Shown: one piece after another, positions 18,767-26,999 of the stretch
How positions within the stretch are numbered: position 1 is the first letter of the stretch
Layout: the number at the start of each line of letters is the position of its first letter
From: an uncultured Bacillota bacterium
GTDB taxonomy: Bacteria; Bacillota; Clostridia; Peptostreptococcales; Anaerovoracaceae
Direction: 5' to 3'
Length of the DNA: 64,000 nt
Assembly: GCA_927441425.1 (NCBI GenBank)
Contig: CAKMKG010000010.1
Location: 62,001 to 126,000 of the forward strand
The notes under the pieces: model-generated
Told to the model about the DNA's origin: nothing
Seen by the model: only the letters and a program-made list of their open reading frames with translations
Databases searched by the model: none
Position numbers and translations under genes: made by a program

Positions 18767-20200
18767 ATGGGGAAAAAATCATTGAGAAAGCTAGCGCTAA
18801 TAATGGTGCTGACATTAATAGGAACATCAACTGTATTTGCAGCAGCAGATACGGTTGCAGTTACGATTCCATCCGATGTTGAAGGAACTGCTTATGAAGA
18901 GGCGGTGAAAGCCCTCATGGACAAAGGGATCATCACAGGTGACACAGATGGCAAGTTTCATCCGGAAGCTAATTTAACAAGAGCACAAGCGTGCATCATC
19001 GTTGTCAAGTCCATGAATCCGCCGGCAGCTGAAGTTACCGGCACGGCAACCCAGCTTGTAGGAAAGAGTGGCTTCGCCGATATGTCCGGATACGGGTGGG
19101 CAGAAGGTTATATCAAGTATGCTGTCCAGCAGCGTGTAACAAAAGGATATCCTGACGGAACCTTTAGGCCGGGAAACAATGTAACCATGAATGAATTGAT
19201 AACAATGGTGCTCAGAGCAGCGGCTTATACAGATGAAGGTCTGGGTGGCACATGGCCTTCAAATTATACAGGCAAAGCTGCAGAGCTGGATCTGCTTTCA
19301 AATATTCCTGCTCCCCTTCCAACCTATGCTACAAAATGGATGGCAGCGCAATTGGATTATAATGCATTGAGCAAAATTGAGGCGGCAAATCTTACAGATA
19401 GAGAACATGGATCAGGCCCGGACAAGGTGCCGGACACGAAATCCATGACATATGTAACCGGAAGCTTCAACGACTCTATGACTACCTATAACGGTAAAGC
19501 CATTTCAAGTAAAGTGCTCGTATACACCTATGGTGAAAAGAAGAATTACAGCAGCACAATGGCTTTATCAAACAAGCTCTCCGATTACAGAGAAGATACC
19601 GTATACAAATATAAAAATGTAAAAACGCCTGCTTACTACAAAGAAGAGAATGGCAAGATAACAGAAATGGTCGTTCCTATGGATGTTGGATTCAGCGGCA
19701 GAGTGTACTGTGTTATTAACGAAACAATTACAACTGTCAACGGTAGCGGGGAAGCAGTTATCGGATTTGAGACACTTACGGCAACGAGAAAGATTACTTG
19801 GCTTGGCGAGAAAGGTCTTGCGGATATCCTAAGTGCACAGTATCTTCAGGGGGAGATTTACGAGCTGAACGTTTCCAACGGTGAAATTCAGAGTATCTTT
19901 AAAGCTTCCGAAGCAGGGAAAAAAGGTGCTGTATTTGAAGAAATTTCCGGCACCGCATCTGTGTCAGGCTGGGATGACGTTGAAAGCCGCGAGGGGGCGG
20001 TTGTTAAAATTATTAGCGCCGATGGGGGAGCTATGTTTGAGATAAAAAGTAATGCTTCCATCTATGTTATTGATAAAAACAACCAAACTGAATATCGCGA
20101 AGGCAGTATCTCCAGTATAAGATCAGGGGTACAGATCAGAGCATATGATATTATTGATGATGATATCGTTTCTGCAGATATAATTGTTGTTTTAAGATAG
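18767..20200 (+). CDS. SLH-domain secreted protein, 477 residues
   Basis: Signal peptide (residues 1-26, cut near VFAAAD). SLH modules at about 40-85 (NLTRAQACII) and 100-150 (GYGWAEGYIKYAVQQ...NVTMNELI), and a degenerate third to about 205. Residues 215-477 are beta-rich with no family I recognise; they resemble the C-terminal part of 20723 in style (short strands, VYVIDKNN and similar turns). RBS is GAGGGGG before ATG. Second gene of a two-gene unit and followed by a strong terminator. Confidence 0.85.
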   Translation: MGKKSLRKLALIMVLTLIGTSTVFAAADTVAVTIPSDVEGTAYEEAVKALMDKGIITGDTDGKFHPEANLTRAQACIIVVKSMNPPAAEVTGTATQLVGKSGFADMSGYGWAEGYIKYAVQQRVTKGYPDGTFRPGNNVTMNELITMVLRAAAYTDEGLGGTWPSNYTGKAAELDLLSNIPAPLPTYATKWMAAQLDYNALSKIEAANLTDREHGSGPDKVPDTKSMTYVTGSFNDSMTTYNGKAISSKVLVYTYGEKKNYSSTMALSNKLSDYREDTVYKYKNVKTPAYYKEENGKITEMVVPMDVGFSGRVYCVINETITTVNGSGEAVIGFETLTATRKITWLGEKGLADILSAQYLQGEIYELNVSNGEIQSIFKASEAGKKGAVFEEISGTASVSGWDDVESREGAVVKIISADGGAMFEIKSNASIYVIDKNNQTEYREGSISSIRSGVQIRAYDIIDDDIVSADIIVVLR

Positions 20201-20243
20201 GAAACATAAGAGAATATAAAAAATGAAATAACAATGACCTAAG

Positions 20244-20270
20244 GGGCACCCGTGAGGGTGCCCTTCGTTT
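20244..20270 (+). terminator. Terminator of the 18122-18767 unit
   Basis: GGGCACCC and GGGTGCCC pair perfectly around GTGA, followed by TTCGTTT. Confidence 0.85.
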
Positions 20271-20402
20271 ATGACGATGAAACAATAATGGAAGTAAACG
20301 CTTCTGCAACCCGTTGAAAATCGATGTGTTTTTACTGCGGAATTTATAATGAAGTTGTTTTTGCCAGTTCTTGTCCCAAATCTCGTGGAATGTTAACAGA
20401 CC

Positions 20403-20419
20403 TGTAATATGTCTGTAAT
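20403..20419 (+). promoter_or_regulatory. TGTAAT-N5-TGTAAT direct repeat upstream of the main S-layer gene
   Basis: TGTAAT at 20403 and 20414 (11-bp period), with a possible third unit TGTTAA at 20391. It ends 22 bp before TATAAT at 20442, as in the copy at 18019. Confidence 0.45.
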
Positions 20420-20447
20420 GGACTTCTTGTCATTTACCCGATATAAT
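20419..20447 (+). promoter_or_regulatory. Distal promoter (P1) of the 20723 gene
   Basis: TGGACT, 17 bp, TATAAT. Similar to the promoter at 18035; it would give a leader of about 270 nt. Confidence 0.55.
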
Positions 20448-20516
20448 AGGGACATACCTTGAGAAATAGCCCCTAAGCACTCACTTAAATCATTGAAAGC
20501 GCCAGCTTGTTTATGT

Positions 20517-20533
20517 ATTACAATTTGGTTACA
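20517..20533 (-). promoter_or_regulatory. Inverted copy of the TGTAA direct repeat
   Basis: ATTACA and GTTACA 11 bp apart on the plus strand, i.e. TGTAAC-N5-TGTAAT on the minus strand. It lies 15 bp upstream of the -35 of P2. Confidence 0.4.
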
Positions 20534-20547
20534 TTTGAAAGTAGAGG

Positions 20548-20576
20548 TTGACTGCTATGCGGGCAAAAGGTATAAT
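20548..20576 (+). promoter_or_regulatory. Proximal promoter (P2) of the 20723 gene
   Basis: TTGACT, 17 bp, TATAAT: near-consensus sigma-A. The leader to ATG is about 140 nt. Confidence 0.8.
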
Positions 20577-20642
20577 TCAACGTGATAGAATATGCGGTGG
20601 ATAAACGAACTGCATTTCTATAGGAAATGTCAAATTATCTTC

Positions 20643-20691
20643 TGAAGGGGAGGATAATTTGAGCCAAAAATCAAATTAAATCTCCCCTTCA
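20643..20691 (+). other. Large leader hairpin of the main S-layer gene
   Basis: TGAAGGGGAG (20643-20652) pairs with CTCCCCTTCA (20682-20691), and inside it AATTTGA (20656-20662) pairs with TCAAATT (20671-20677). No T-run follows, so it is not a terminator. Long, stable leaders that protect mRNA are known for S-layer genes; that role is inferred here. The ribosome site AAAGGAGG (20705) is outside the stem. Confidence 0.6.
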
Positions 20692-20722
20692 AAGAAAAAT
20701 ACCTTAAAGGAGGAATTTTTTA

Positions 20723-23104
20723 ATGAGAAAAGTATTATCATTTGTACTAGTATTATCGCTGGTACTCGGTAGCTTCTCAATGGCATTCGCTGCTACTCCA
20801 GCCGGACTTAGCGATATCGCAGGAATTGCCAATGAAGAAGCAATCCAGGTTAATTTTGACCTTGGAATCGTAACAGGAAATCCAGATGGAACTTTCTTGC
20901 CTGCAAAGGCTGTAACCAGAGCAGAATTTGCTGCTATGATTACAAGAGCTCTTGCTATTCCTGATAGTGCACTTGCTGGTTACACTTCAACTAGCTTCAA
21001 AGACACTACTGGGTATGGATGGGCTGTTCCTTATCTTGCATTCTGCAATTCCAAGGGCATCATGTTAGGTGATGGCGCTGGAAACGCAATGCCAGGAAGA
21101 ACAATCAATACAAACGAAGCAGTAACAATGGTTCTTAGAGCTATCGGTTACACTTCCAACTCTTCACAGCTTGTTGGTGCATGGCCTTCAAACTATGTAA
21201 CTCTGGCTCAGAACAAAGGACTTTATGATGACGTTGCTGCAACAGGAAACGTTGACAAGGCCAGTGCAGCGCAGATTATCTACAACGCATTAACTGTTCA
21301 GAAGGTTGCTGTTAATTCTGACGGCGCAACAACATTCCTTGATAATGGAAAAGTTTCAACAGATCCAAATTATGTTGCTTACAATCTGTTAAACACTGGA
21401 CTGGGTTGTGACGAAAATCCTGATCAGGTTATTGATGGGACTGTAGATTCAGTTATCAATATGAACAAATACATTGGTCAGTTTGGAACAACTTATACAA
21501 ATAAAGATGGCGAAATCGTAGCATTCATCTCTGAGTCCACCCAGCTGGTTGGTACTTTTGACGGTGGAGCAGATTTTGATGACAATTTCACAACATTAGC
21601 AGATGTTGATTATACAAACAGCATCACAACAACAACCGGAATCGAATTAATGTTCAATGGAACAGATGAAGATTGCACTTTCAACGCTGCTACTGTATAT
21701 GTTGTTAATGCAGACGTAGCTGGAAAGAAAATTAAAGAGATTTACTCCGTAATGGAATGGGATACTGAAGGATATGACGACGTAGTTTCTGCTTCTGACC
21801 TTGAATCCATTAACGATGACCAAAGCTTGCTTGGCGCAGATTTCACATTAGATGATGATGATGAAATCGATCTAGGCTCATTCACATTAGTTGGAGCTAC
21901 AAGCCTTGACAAGATTGCTAAAGATAACGTAGTTTACGTTTATCGTGGCGGATCTGACAACGAAATAACGAGAATTGAAGTTGGTACTACCGTTGTTGAA
22001 GGCATGGTTAAGAGTGTTAAGTCCGGAGATATCACCATTGGTAGCAAAGTATATGCAAATGCTTCTACTAAGGCAAACGGATTAGCAAACAACACAGATG
22101 TTACTACTGCTGAAGTTTCCAAGAACGTTAAGGCTTCCCTCGACGCAAACGGATACATCTATACAGTAGATGTTACAGACGATGTGGCTAACAATGTAGC
22201 TGTTCTCTTAGCAAAGGATGCTGGAATTGATAATCAGGCTAAATTACTCAGCGCTGATGCATCAGAAAAAGTATTCACTGTGAAGAACGGCACAATTTAT
22301 GCGCAGTTACCTGCAGTTGACAATCTGATTGTTTATGGATTGAACAAAGATGGAAAGGTTTCATCCGTAACAGATGGTGGAGCGTATGTTACTCTTGCAG
22401 CTGGTAATCAATTCAAGAGCAATAGCGTTGTATCTGTTGGTGCTTTGACTTACAGAGTTGCTAGCGACGTAGTAGTATATGCTTATAATGCTGCTGGCGA
22501 CTACGATGTAACTACAATCGAAGACGTATCAAAAGATCCTCTGACAGCTGCTGGACAGTTGTTACTTGATGACACCTCTAAAGTAATCGGTATCATCGTT
22601 GACGCTGACGATGCTAGCGCATCAGCTGATGATGTATATGGCGTAATTAACGATCAATATGCAGACACAGATGCTGACGGCGACAAAGTTATGAGGCTTG
22701 AAGGATTTGCTGATGGTGCAAAACTTGATAAGCTTACTGACAGCGATACTACAGTATTAAGCGCTGCATGGAATGGAAACACCTTCACAACTCTGGGCGG
22801 CGTTCAGATTTACAAGTTCGATATGAATGCTGATGGCGTAATTACAGCTGGAACTTCACCTGATGCTGATGTCACTACAGTTGCAATGGATAAAACTGTG
22901 GCTGGAGTTGACGGAAGAAATGCTATTAAGGATTCCGGTAATGTTTGGTATGCTTTAGCAAAGGATGTAGCAATTTATGAATACATTCCTGCTGATGGCG
23001 AGTACAAAGCATACTCCGGTAAACTTCTGAATACCTGGAAGTTCTCAGTATATGAAAATGATTCAGATACTGCCGGTGCAGAAATCGTAGTATTCATTCG
23101 ATAA
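20723..23104 (+). CDS. Probable main S-layer protein with SLH domains
   Basis: A 793-residue exported protein. Signal peptide (1-23, ending MAFA|ATP), then three SLH modules at about 29-72 (AVTRAEFAAM), 85-140 (INTNEAVTMV) and 150-195 (DKASAAQIIY). The remaining 600 residues are acidic, rich in Asp, Val, Ala and Thr, poor in Cys and read as beta-strand modules, as expected for a self-assembling lattice. Expression signals are the strongest in the window: two promoters, a hairpin leader, AAAGGAGG 10 nt before ATG, a perfect terminator, and codon use biased to a narrow set (GCT, GTT, GGA, AAC) unlike its SLH neighbours. That it is the lattice protein is inference from these signals. It lies directly upstream of the glycan operon. 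Confidence 0.85.
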   Translation: MRKVLSFVLVLSLVLGSFSMAFAATPAGLSDIAGIANEEAIQVNFDLGIVTGNPDGTFLPAKAVTRAEFAAMITRALAIPDSALAGYTSTSFKDTTGYGWAVPYLAFCNSKGIMLGDGAGNAMPGRTINTNEAVTMVLRAIGYTSNSSQLVGAWPSNYVTLAQNKGLYDDVAATGNVDKASAAQIIYNALTVQKVAVNSDGATTFLDNGKVSTDPNYVAYNLLNTGLGCDENPDQVIDGTVDSVINMNKYIGQFGTTYTNKDGEIVAFISESTQLVGTFDGGADFDDNFTTLADVDYTNSITTTTGIELMFNGTDEDCTFNAATVYVVNADVAGKKIKEIYSVMEWDTEGYDDVVSASDLESINDDQSLLGADFTLDDDDEIDLGSFTLVGATSLDKIAKDNVVYVYRGGSDNEITRIEVGTTVVEGMVKSVKSGDITIGSKVYANASTKANGLANNTDVTTAEVSKNVKASLDANGYIYTVDVTDDVANNVAVLLAKDAGIDNQAKLLSADASEKVFTVKNGTIYAQLPAVDNLIVYGLNKDGKVSSVTDGGAYVTLAAGNQFKSNSVVSVGALTYRVASDVVVYAYNAAGDYDVTTIEDVSKDPLTAAGQLLLDDTSKVIGIIVDADDASASADDVYGVINDQYADTDADGDKVMRLEGFADGAKLDKLTDSDTTVLSAAWNGNTFTTLGGVQIYKFDMNADGVITAGTSPDADVTTVAMDKTVAGVDGRNAIKDSGNVWYALAKDVAIYEYIPADGEYKAYSGKLLNTWKFSVYENDSDTAGAEIVVFIR

Positions 23105-23153
23105 TTTGAACGATACTAACGAAGCTTAAAAAATTAAATAAAGTATAACTTTT

Positions 23154-23186
23154 CGAAGGACAGAGAAATCTGTCCTTCGTTTTTTT
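23154..23186 (+). terminator. Terminator of the main S-layer gene
   Basis: CGAAGGACAG and CTGTCCTTCG pair over 10 bp around AGAAAT, followed by seven T. It separates this gene from the glycan operon. Confidence 0.92.
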
Positions 23187-23189
23187 CTC

Positions 23190-23218
23190 TTGACTTTCGT
23201 CTGGATAAGGGATATTAT
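23190..23218 (+). promoter_or_regulatory. Promoter of the glycan operon
   Basis: TTGACT (23190-23195), 17 bp, TATTAT (23213-23218). It is the only good promoter seen before a run of 23 closely packed genes. Confidence 0.75.
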
Positions 23219-23221
23219 TTT

Positions 23222-23242
23222 ATCGTTCAAAGAATGAACGAT
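23222..23242. promoter_or_regulatory. Palindromic operator candidate at the glycan operon start site
   Basis: ATCGTTCA-N5-TGAACGAT, perfect 8-bp arms, starting 3 bp after the -10 and so covering the transcription start. A single half-site TGAACGAT also lies at 23107-23114 just after the S-layer stop codon. The likely ligand is the winged-helix protein coded next. Confidence 0.6.
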
Positions 23243-23276
23243 TGTTTTTAACTATGTGATGATTAAGGTGATGTTT

Positions 23277-23759
23277 ATGCAGGAAGAGCGAGATATATTA
23301 GGGATTTTAAAAAACAATCCAAACATATCTCAAAGAAAAATATCTGAGAAAACCGGACTTTCTTTGGGACAAGTCAATTTTTTAATTAAGAAATTTGTTA
23401 AAAAGGGTCTTATAAAAATAGAAGGCCAGACATCTAAGTCTATAAAATATAATTTAACGCCAAAAGGGTTTGCTGAAAAGGCAGCTCTTACACAAGAGTA
23501 TATAAAACTATCTTATAAGGCAGTAATTGCTCTTACGGAGAAAATACGATCCCTTGCCGATCAATTTTCCTCTCATGGAGAAACGATCTTTGTATATGGC
23601 GATAATGATGAGATGATGGAAATTGTTAAAATTGCTTTGGGAGATAGGATGACCCCCATATCTGAAACATCCGTGGTTGAACAAGGAATGGTTGTTTTTT
23701 ATTGGGGAGAAGAGGACGGAAAGGATATTGGGGGCAAATGGATAAACATTCTCGAGTGA
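23277..23759 (+). CDS. Winged-helix regulator of the EPS-associated MarR type
   Basis: About 160 residues. ATG 23277 is preferred because AAGGTG lies 6 nt upstream; two earlier in-frame ATGs have no such site. Residues 1-70 form a winged helix-turn-helix (ILKNNPNISQRKISEKTG, then LSLGQVNFLIKKFVKKGLI), matching the small MarR-like regulators that open exopolysaccharide operons. The extra C-terminal 80 residues contain a helix and a short beta region of unknown function. As first gene of the glycan operon with a palindrome on its promoter, it is probably an autoregulator of glycan synthesis. Its end overlaps the start of the flippase gene by 22 nt. Confidence 0.8.
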   Translation: MQEERDILGILKNNPNISQRKISEKTGLSLGQVNFLIKKFVKKGLIKIEGQTSKSIKYNLTPKGFAEKAALTQEYIKLSYKAVIALTEKIRSLADQFSSHGETIFVYGDNDEMMEIVKIALGDRMTPISETSVVEQGMVVFYWGEEDGKDIGGKWINILE

Positions 23760-25279
23760 TACGGTCATCAGCTCAGATAGCGTTTCTAATGGCAGTATTA
23801 ACACTGATATCAAAATTACTTGGTTTCATAAGAGAAATGGTTATGGCTAACTATTATGGAGTCACTTATATAACGGACGCCTACGTTATGTCCTTTACAA
23901 TACTATCCGTTATATTTGGAGGATTGATTACCGCTGTCTCCACGGCCTACATCCCGATATATTCAGAGATAGTAGAAGGGAAGAATAAAGAGGCAGGAGA
24001 TAGATTCACGAGTGAGTTAATTAATGCACTTCTTATATTAACATTAGTAATATCTTTGATCGGTATTGTGTTTTCGAATCAAGTAATATCCATATTTGCA
24101 AGCGGATTCTCTGGCGAGACTGCGAGGTTGGCAAATTTCTTTGTAAGGGTGTTGTTTTCTTATGTAGTTTTTTCATCAAGTGCTGGAATATTAGAATCGT
24201 ACTTGCATTATAAAGGGGTTTTTTTACCCCAGATAATAAGTGGCTATTTGATTAACGCATGTACAATTGCAGCCATAATCATTAGTTCATATACAAATTA
24301 CTATTTCCTAGCTTTTGGATGTTTACTGGGATATATTCTTCGGTTTCTAACCATGTGGTCTATAGCAAAGAGAAGAAGCTATAATTATAATTTCTCATTA
24401 AAGCTTAATGATACTGTGAAAAAAGTTGTAGCATTGGCCTTGCCTACGTTTATAGGGAGCTATATGTTGCATATAAATCTATTTATTGATAGAACATTGG
24501 CCTCCCGTTTAGCGGAGGGAAGCATCTCTGCGCTAAACTATGCGTCATTGCTTAATGGTATGATCATGGGTCTAACTATTACGATACTATCAACCATCAT
24601 CTATCCGAAGCTATCACAAGCAAACTCATTAGAGCAATATGATCGGTTTAATAGTATTATTGGGGTGGGAACTACTATTACTGTAATGATTGCACTTCCT
24701 TGTTCACTTGGAGCAATGATATACTCGAATCAAGTTGTCCAGATAGTGTTTGAACGAGGAGTATTCGACGCCAATGCATCTGCAATGACAAGCTCTGCAT
24801 TTGTATTTTATTCTGCCGGATTACTGTTTATATCATTAAATGATTTACTTACCAGAACATACTATTCTATGCATAACATGAAAACCCCAATGATTATTGG
24901 TGGAATTAGTGTTATAATAAATGTAGTATTGAATTTAATACTTGTTCAGTTTATGGCGCATAATGGATTGGCATTGGCGACGAGCGTTGCATCGTTTTGC
25001 AATACAATCTTATTGTATATTGGATTAAAGCGAAAGCACCCTCAAATAAGAGTATTACAGTCAAGATTGCAATTAATAAAAATAACGATAGCTTCAATAA
25101 CTGCATTAAGCATATCATATATGGCATATACCTTCATGACTGATGCAATGGGCCATATACCATCAATTATACAACTATCTATATCCATATTAGTCGCAGT
25201 AATTATTTATTCGGGATTATTACTTATATTTAAAATAGAGGAAATTAAATTACTGAAACAGATAATAAAAAAGGTTTGA
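23738..25279 (+). CDS. murJ: MurJ/MviN-family lipid-linked glycan flippase
   Basis: About 513 residues with some 14 predicted membrane segments. The start ATG 23738 follows GGGGG and lies inside the end of the regulator gene. The N-terminus (IAFLMAVLTLISKLLGFIREMVMANYYG) carries the family signature around KLLGFIRE. MurJ flips lipid II; in glycan operons paralogues are thought to flip other undecaprenyl-linked units. No Wzx-type flippase is present in the operon, so this protein is the candidate exporter of the oligosaccharide (inference). It could also be the housekeeping MurJ, but its operon position argues against that. Confidence 0.85.
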   Translation: MDKHSRVIRSSAQIAFLMAVLTLISKLLGFIREMVMANYYGVTYITDAYVMSFTILSVIFGGLITAVSTAYIPIYSEIVEGKNKEAGDRFTSELINALLILTLVISLIGIVFSNQVISIFASGFSGETARLANFFVRVLFSYVVFSSSAGILESYLHYKGVFLPQIISGYLINACTIAAIIISSYTNYYFLAFGCLLGYILRFLTMWSIAKRRSYNYNFSLKLNDTVKKVVALALPTFIGSYMLHINLFIDRTLASRLAEGSISALNYASLLNGMIMGLTITILSTIIYPKLSQANSLEQYDRFNSIIGVGTTITVMIALPCSLGAMIYSNQVVQIVFERGVFDANASAMTSSAFVFYSAGLLFISLNDLLTRTYYSMHNMKTPMIIGGISVIINVVLNLILVQFMAHNGLALATSVASFCNTILLYIGLKRKHPQIRVLQSRLQLIKITIASITALSISYMAYTFMTDAMGHIPSIIQLSISILVAVIIYSGLLLIFKIEEIKLLKQIIKKV

Positions 25280-25311
25280 GGAATCTAAAAAAGAATGATA
25301 GAGGAGAATAA

Positions 25312-26433
25312 ATGCAATTTATTGATCTAAAAACACAGTATGGTTTAATTGAAAATAGAGTTAAAAAAAGATTTGATGATATCATGAAGAATGCTCGTTT
25401 TGTTATGGGAAAAGAAGTTGTTGAACTGGAGGAAATGCTTGCTGAATATGTGGGAGTAAAATATTGCATAACTTGTTCCAGTGGTACCGATGCGCTTTTG
25501 ATCCCATTGATGGCGTATGGAATAGGTAAAAATGACGCAGTTTTTGTTCCTACATTTACTTTTTATGCATCTGCAGAGATAATTGCTACAGTGGGTGCAA
25601 CCCCAATATTCATTGATGTAAAAAAGGAAACCTTTAATATAGATGTAGACAAACTGGAAACAGCAATAAAGGCAGTACAAGATGAGGGAAAATTACAGCC
25701 AAAGGCTATTATCCCGGTAGATTTATTTGGACTTCCGGCAGAACATGACAGAATCAGAGAAATAGCACAAAAATACAATCTTATCGTGCTGGAGGATGGC
25801 GCGCAGGGATTTGGCGGAACAATAAATGGCAGGAAGTCATGTGGATTTGGAGACGTCTCCGCCACTTCGTTTTTTCCGGCAAAACCCCTAGGCTGCTACG
25901 GCGATGGCGGGGCCATATTTACCAATGATGATACTTTGATGGATTTAATGAAATCAATTAGAATACATGGTCAAGGGATTGACCGATATGAAAATGTAAG
26001 ACTTGGCATCAATGGCAGATTGGATACCCTGCAGGCCGCAGTACTGCTTGAGAAATTAGGGATATTTGATTCTGAACTTGAGAATAGAAACAAAATCGCA
26101 GAATTCTACAATCGGGGTTTGAAGGATGACTTTACAACACCGAATGTTGAAGAAGGATATATGTCAAGTTGGGCACAATACACCTTGATAGCAGATGATA
26201 ATGCTCAGAGGGATAAAATAATGCAACATCTCAAATCACGGGATATCCCTACTATGATCTATTACCCAATACCATTGCATAGGCAAAAAGTGTTTTCAAA
26301 CGTTAGAAGTGATTATTCTGATTTGTCAATAAGTGAAAACCTAGTGGAACGGGTCTTTAGCATTCCGATGCATCCTTACATGAAAGAGGAAGATGTTGCA
26401 GCAGTAATAGCTGCACTAAAGGAAAGCCGATAA
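25312..26433 (+). CDS. wbpE: WbpE-like UDP-3-keto-GlcNAcA aminotransferase (DegT/DnrJ/EryC1/StrS)
   Basis: A 373-residue PLP enzyme. SSGTDAL (phosphate binding), LEDGAQGFGG (the Asp that pairs with the pyridine) and SFFPAKPLGCYGDGG with Lys191 as the Schiff-base residue are all present. In the WbpB-E-D pathway this enzyme puts an amino group on C3 of a UDP-3-keto-N-acetylglucosaminuronic acid. The next two genes code the acetyltransferase and the oxidoreductase of the same pathway, in the order E-D-B. Cytoplasmic. A related 3-aminotransferase for another sugar cannot be excluded. Confidence 0.8.
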   Translation: MQFIDLKTQYGLIENRVKKRFDDIMKNARFVMGKEVVELEEMLAEYVGVKYCITCSSGTDALLIPLMAYGIGKNDAVFVPTFTFYASAEIIATVGATPIFIDVKKETFNIDVDKLETAIKAVQDEGKLQPKAIIPVDLFGLPAEHDRIREIAQKYNLIVLEDGAQGFGGTINGRKSCGFGDVSATSFFPAKPLGCYGDGGAIFTNDDTLMDLMKSIRIHGQGIDRYENVRLGINGRLDTLQAAVLLEKLGIFDSELENRNKIAEFYNRGLKDDFTTPNVEEGYMSSWAQYTLIADDNAQRDKIMQHLKSRDIPTMIYYPIPLHRQKVFSNVRSDYSDLSISENLVERVFSIPMHPYMKEEDVAAVIAALKESR

Positions 26434-26447
26434 AAGGAGTATATACT

Positions 26448-26987
26448 ATGGATAAAACATTTGTACACCCGAGCGCAATCATTGAAGACAACGTTTCTAT
26501 TGGAAAAGGCACAAAAATATGGGTGAACTCTCAAATAAGAAATGATGTAAATATCGGCGAGAGCTGCAACATCGGTAAAGATACTTTTATTGATTCAGGT
26601 ATTACAGTGGGGAATTTCTGCAAAATCCAAAATGGTGTATCGTTATACCATGGAATTACGATTGGAGACAAAGTATTTATTGGACCAAATGCTGTCTTTA
26701 CAAATGACATGTATCCAAGAGCCTTTAATCAAAATTGGAAGGTAACAGAGACTACCATTCAAGAGGGTGCTTCAATTGGTGCCAATGCAACCATTGTATG
26801 TGGTGTTACTTTAGGAAGATTCTGCATGATTGGTTCGGGAAGTGTAGTTACAAAGGATGTTCCTGATCAAGCGCTGGTAGTTGGGAATCCGGCACATATC
26901 ATTGGATATGTTTGCGAATGTGGAGCAAAACTTGATGACAGTAATTACTGTAACGCCTGCAATAGAAAATATGATTTGAATCGATAG
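26448..26987 (+). CDS. wbpD: WbpD-like sugar N-acetyltransferase (left-handed beta-helix)
   Basis: A 179-residue hexapeptide-repeat acyltransferase; the I-G-x-x repeats run from about residue 10 to 155 (ISIGKGT, VNIGESC, ITVGNFC). The segment FTNDMYPRAFNQNW and the loop with the trimer-type catalytic His (LYHGITIGD) match WbpD/WlbB. It should acetylate the C3 amino group made by the upstream aminotransferase, using acetyl-CoA. The C-terminus ends in a small CxC...CNAC cluster (Cys residues near 162-174), a common tail in this family. RBS AAAGGAG. Confidence 0.82.
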   Translation: MDKTFVHPSAIIEDNVSIGKGTKIWVNSQIRNDVNIGESCNIGKDTFIDSGITVGNFCKIQNGVSLYHGITIGDKVFIGPNAVFTNDMYPRAFNQNWKVTETTIQEGASIGANATIVCGVTLGRFCMIGSGSVVTKDVPDQALVVGNPAHIIGYVCECGAKLDDSNYCNACNRKYDLNR

Positions 26988-26999
26988 GAGAAAATGTAC

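Noticed and set aside
20577-20722. Riboswitch in the S-layer leader
   Set aside because: Only a long hairpin is visible; no ligand-binding core or switching terminator was recognised.
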